Position numbers and translations under genes: made by a program. DNA of 64,000 nucleotides from Phalacrocorax aristotelis (Eukaryota > Chordata > Aves > Suliformes > Phalacrocoracidae), in NCBI RefSeq assembly GCF_949628215.1, contig NC_134277.1, positions 106,223,463 through 106,287,462 of the forward strand, read 5' to 3'. This document shows positions 63,342-64,000 of the stretch, piece after piece; positions within the stretch are counted from its first letter, which is position 1, and every line of letters starts with the position of its first letter. Under the pieces are notes generated by a model. It searched no databases and was not told the origin of the DNA. It saw nothing but the letters and a program-made list of their open reading frames with translations.

Positions 63342-64000
63342 GTAACGGCTCCCCGCTCCCTGCCGGACCGCCGCGGCCGGCTGTCGGGGGGCGTCGCGGC
63401 TGTCGCGTAGGGGGCTGCGGGGCTGCGTGCCGGGGGGCGGCGGGGCAGGTCCCCCCCTCCCCCCGCGGGGCTGGCCGCGGAGGTCTCACTGCCCGGCGGG
63501 ACTCCGGCGGCGAGGACAGGAGGGAGAGAGCGAGCGGGAGATGGAGCGGGGGCGCTCCTTTCTTCCCCGGCACCGGCGGCCCATGCCCGGCCTCCGGTCC
63601 CGCACGGGCCGCCGCCCGGGCCCCTCCCCTGTTTTTCGCCTTCTGCTTCTCCACGCGTCTGCCCGCTGCAGGCGTGGAGGGGGCGGTGGCACGCGTGATG
63701 CCCCCCTAGGGAACGGCGAAGGCTTTCCCCCTCGGATACGGTGCCCTTCGATGCACTGGGCTTGGGCAGGTTTTGCCTGATGGGCGAGGCTGAGGCAGCT
63801 CTTGGTATCTGCAACATATTGTGGTAGAGTTTTTCAGAGTTTAGTTGTATGCTTCAAGAAAAAGGCCATCTTCGTGTTTTACGTTCGGCACCAGATTATA
63901 TCAGCGTATTTTTTAATATTTTACAGTTTTACACCGTGCAAACATACTTGATTAGCTTACTGCTGGTGAGAGCAGTGTTTCTCTTCCTGGCAAGCATAAT
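63342..64000 (+). other. RTTN: RTTN intron 1, beginning
   Basis: The donor GTAACG is a moderate 5' splice site. The first 400 bases remain in the CpG island; the rest is AT-rich. No second exon is recognisable before the right edge. Confidence 0.7.

Larger units (their letters stand above)
62590..63750. promoter_or_regulatory. RTTN: CpG island: RTTN promoter
   Basis: GC content and CpG density rise sharply at about 62600, after a GC box in GCTCCGCCCCCC (62601-62612), and fall after about 63750. The island contains the RTTN start codon and splice donor. Long Arg/Pro/Ala-rich open frames on both strands (up to 363 codons) are composition artefacts. No TATA box is evident. Confidence 0.85.

Noticed and set aside
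62622..63817. Open frames of up to 363 codons on both strands in the second CpG island
   Set aside because: Same composition artefact. The only supported coding piece is the RTTN start at 63311.

Overview
This is a vertebrate nuclear window, almost certainly from a bird. It is AT-rich and intron/intergene-dominated, and the open frames between the two genes look like chance. It carries CR1 retrotransposon copies with the avian-type 3' end and a solo endogenous-retrovirus LTR of a kind I recognise from bird genomes. No species name can be given from sequence alone. There is no bacterial or phage content, and I do not find a novel multi-gene system.

Layout. Bases 1-1878 hold the terminal exon of SOCS6 on the minus strand. 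It contains the whole 534-codon reading frame, the proximal 3' UTR, and a 5' UTR stretch with two short upstream reading frames. Bases 1879 to about 25664 are the single large SOCS6 intron. A CpG island at about 24.9-26.56 kb is the SOCS6 promoter and non-coding first exon, with several good minus-strand splice donors (25665, 24954, 26838). From about 26.9 to 62.6 kb is intergenic DNA with no convincing gene. It holds a 0.37-kb CR1 3' fragment (39.55-39.92 kb), a 0.96-kb solo LTR (43.81-44.77 kb), a short ancient LINE remnant (57.54-57.60 kb) and a 1.36-kb decayed CR1 (60.73-62.1 kb). A second CpG island (62.6-63.75 kb) contains the promoter and first coding exon of RTTN (rotatin) on the plus strand. 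RTTN starts at 63311 and runs off the right edge.

SOCS6 (a cullin-5 ubiquitin ligase adaptor that damps receptor tyrosine kinase signalling) and RTTN (a centriole/basal-body protein) are transcribed away from each other, about 37 kb apart. This is the relative orientation I know from human 18q22, where the gap is larger, so it is conserved synteny rather than a shared pathway. The more interesting details are the two upstream reading frames before SOCS6, the alternative first-exon donors, a near-perfect ZNF143/THAP11-type element in the RTTN promoter, recurrent strand-asymmetric G/T-only tracts, and a small duplicated insertion inside the larger CR1.
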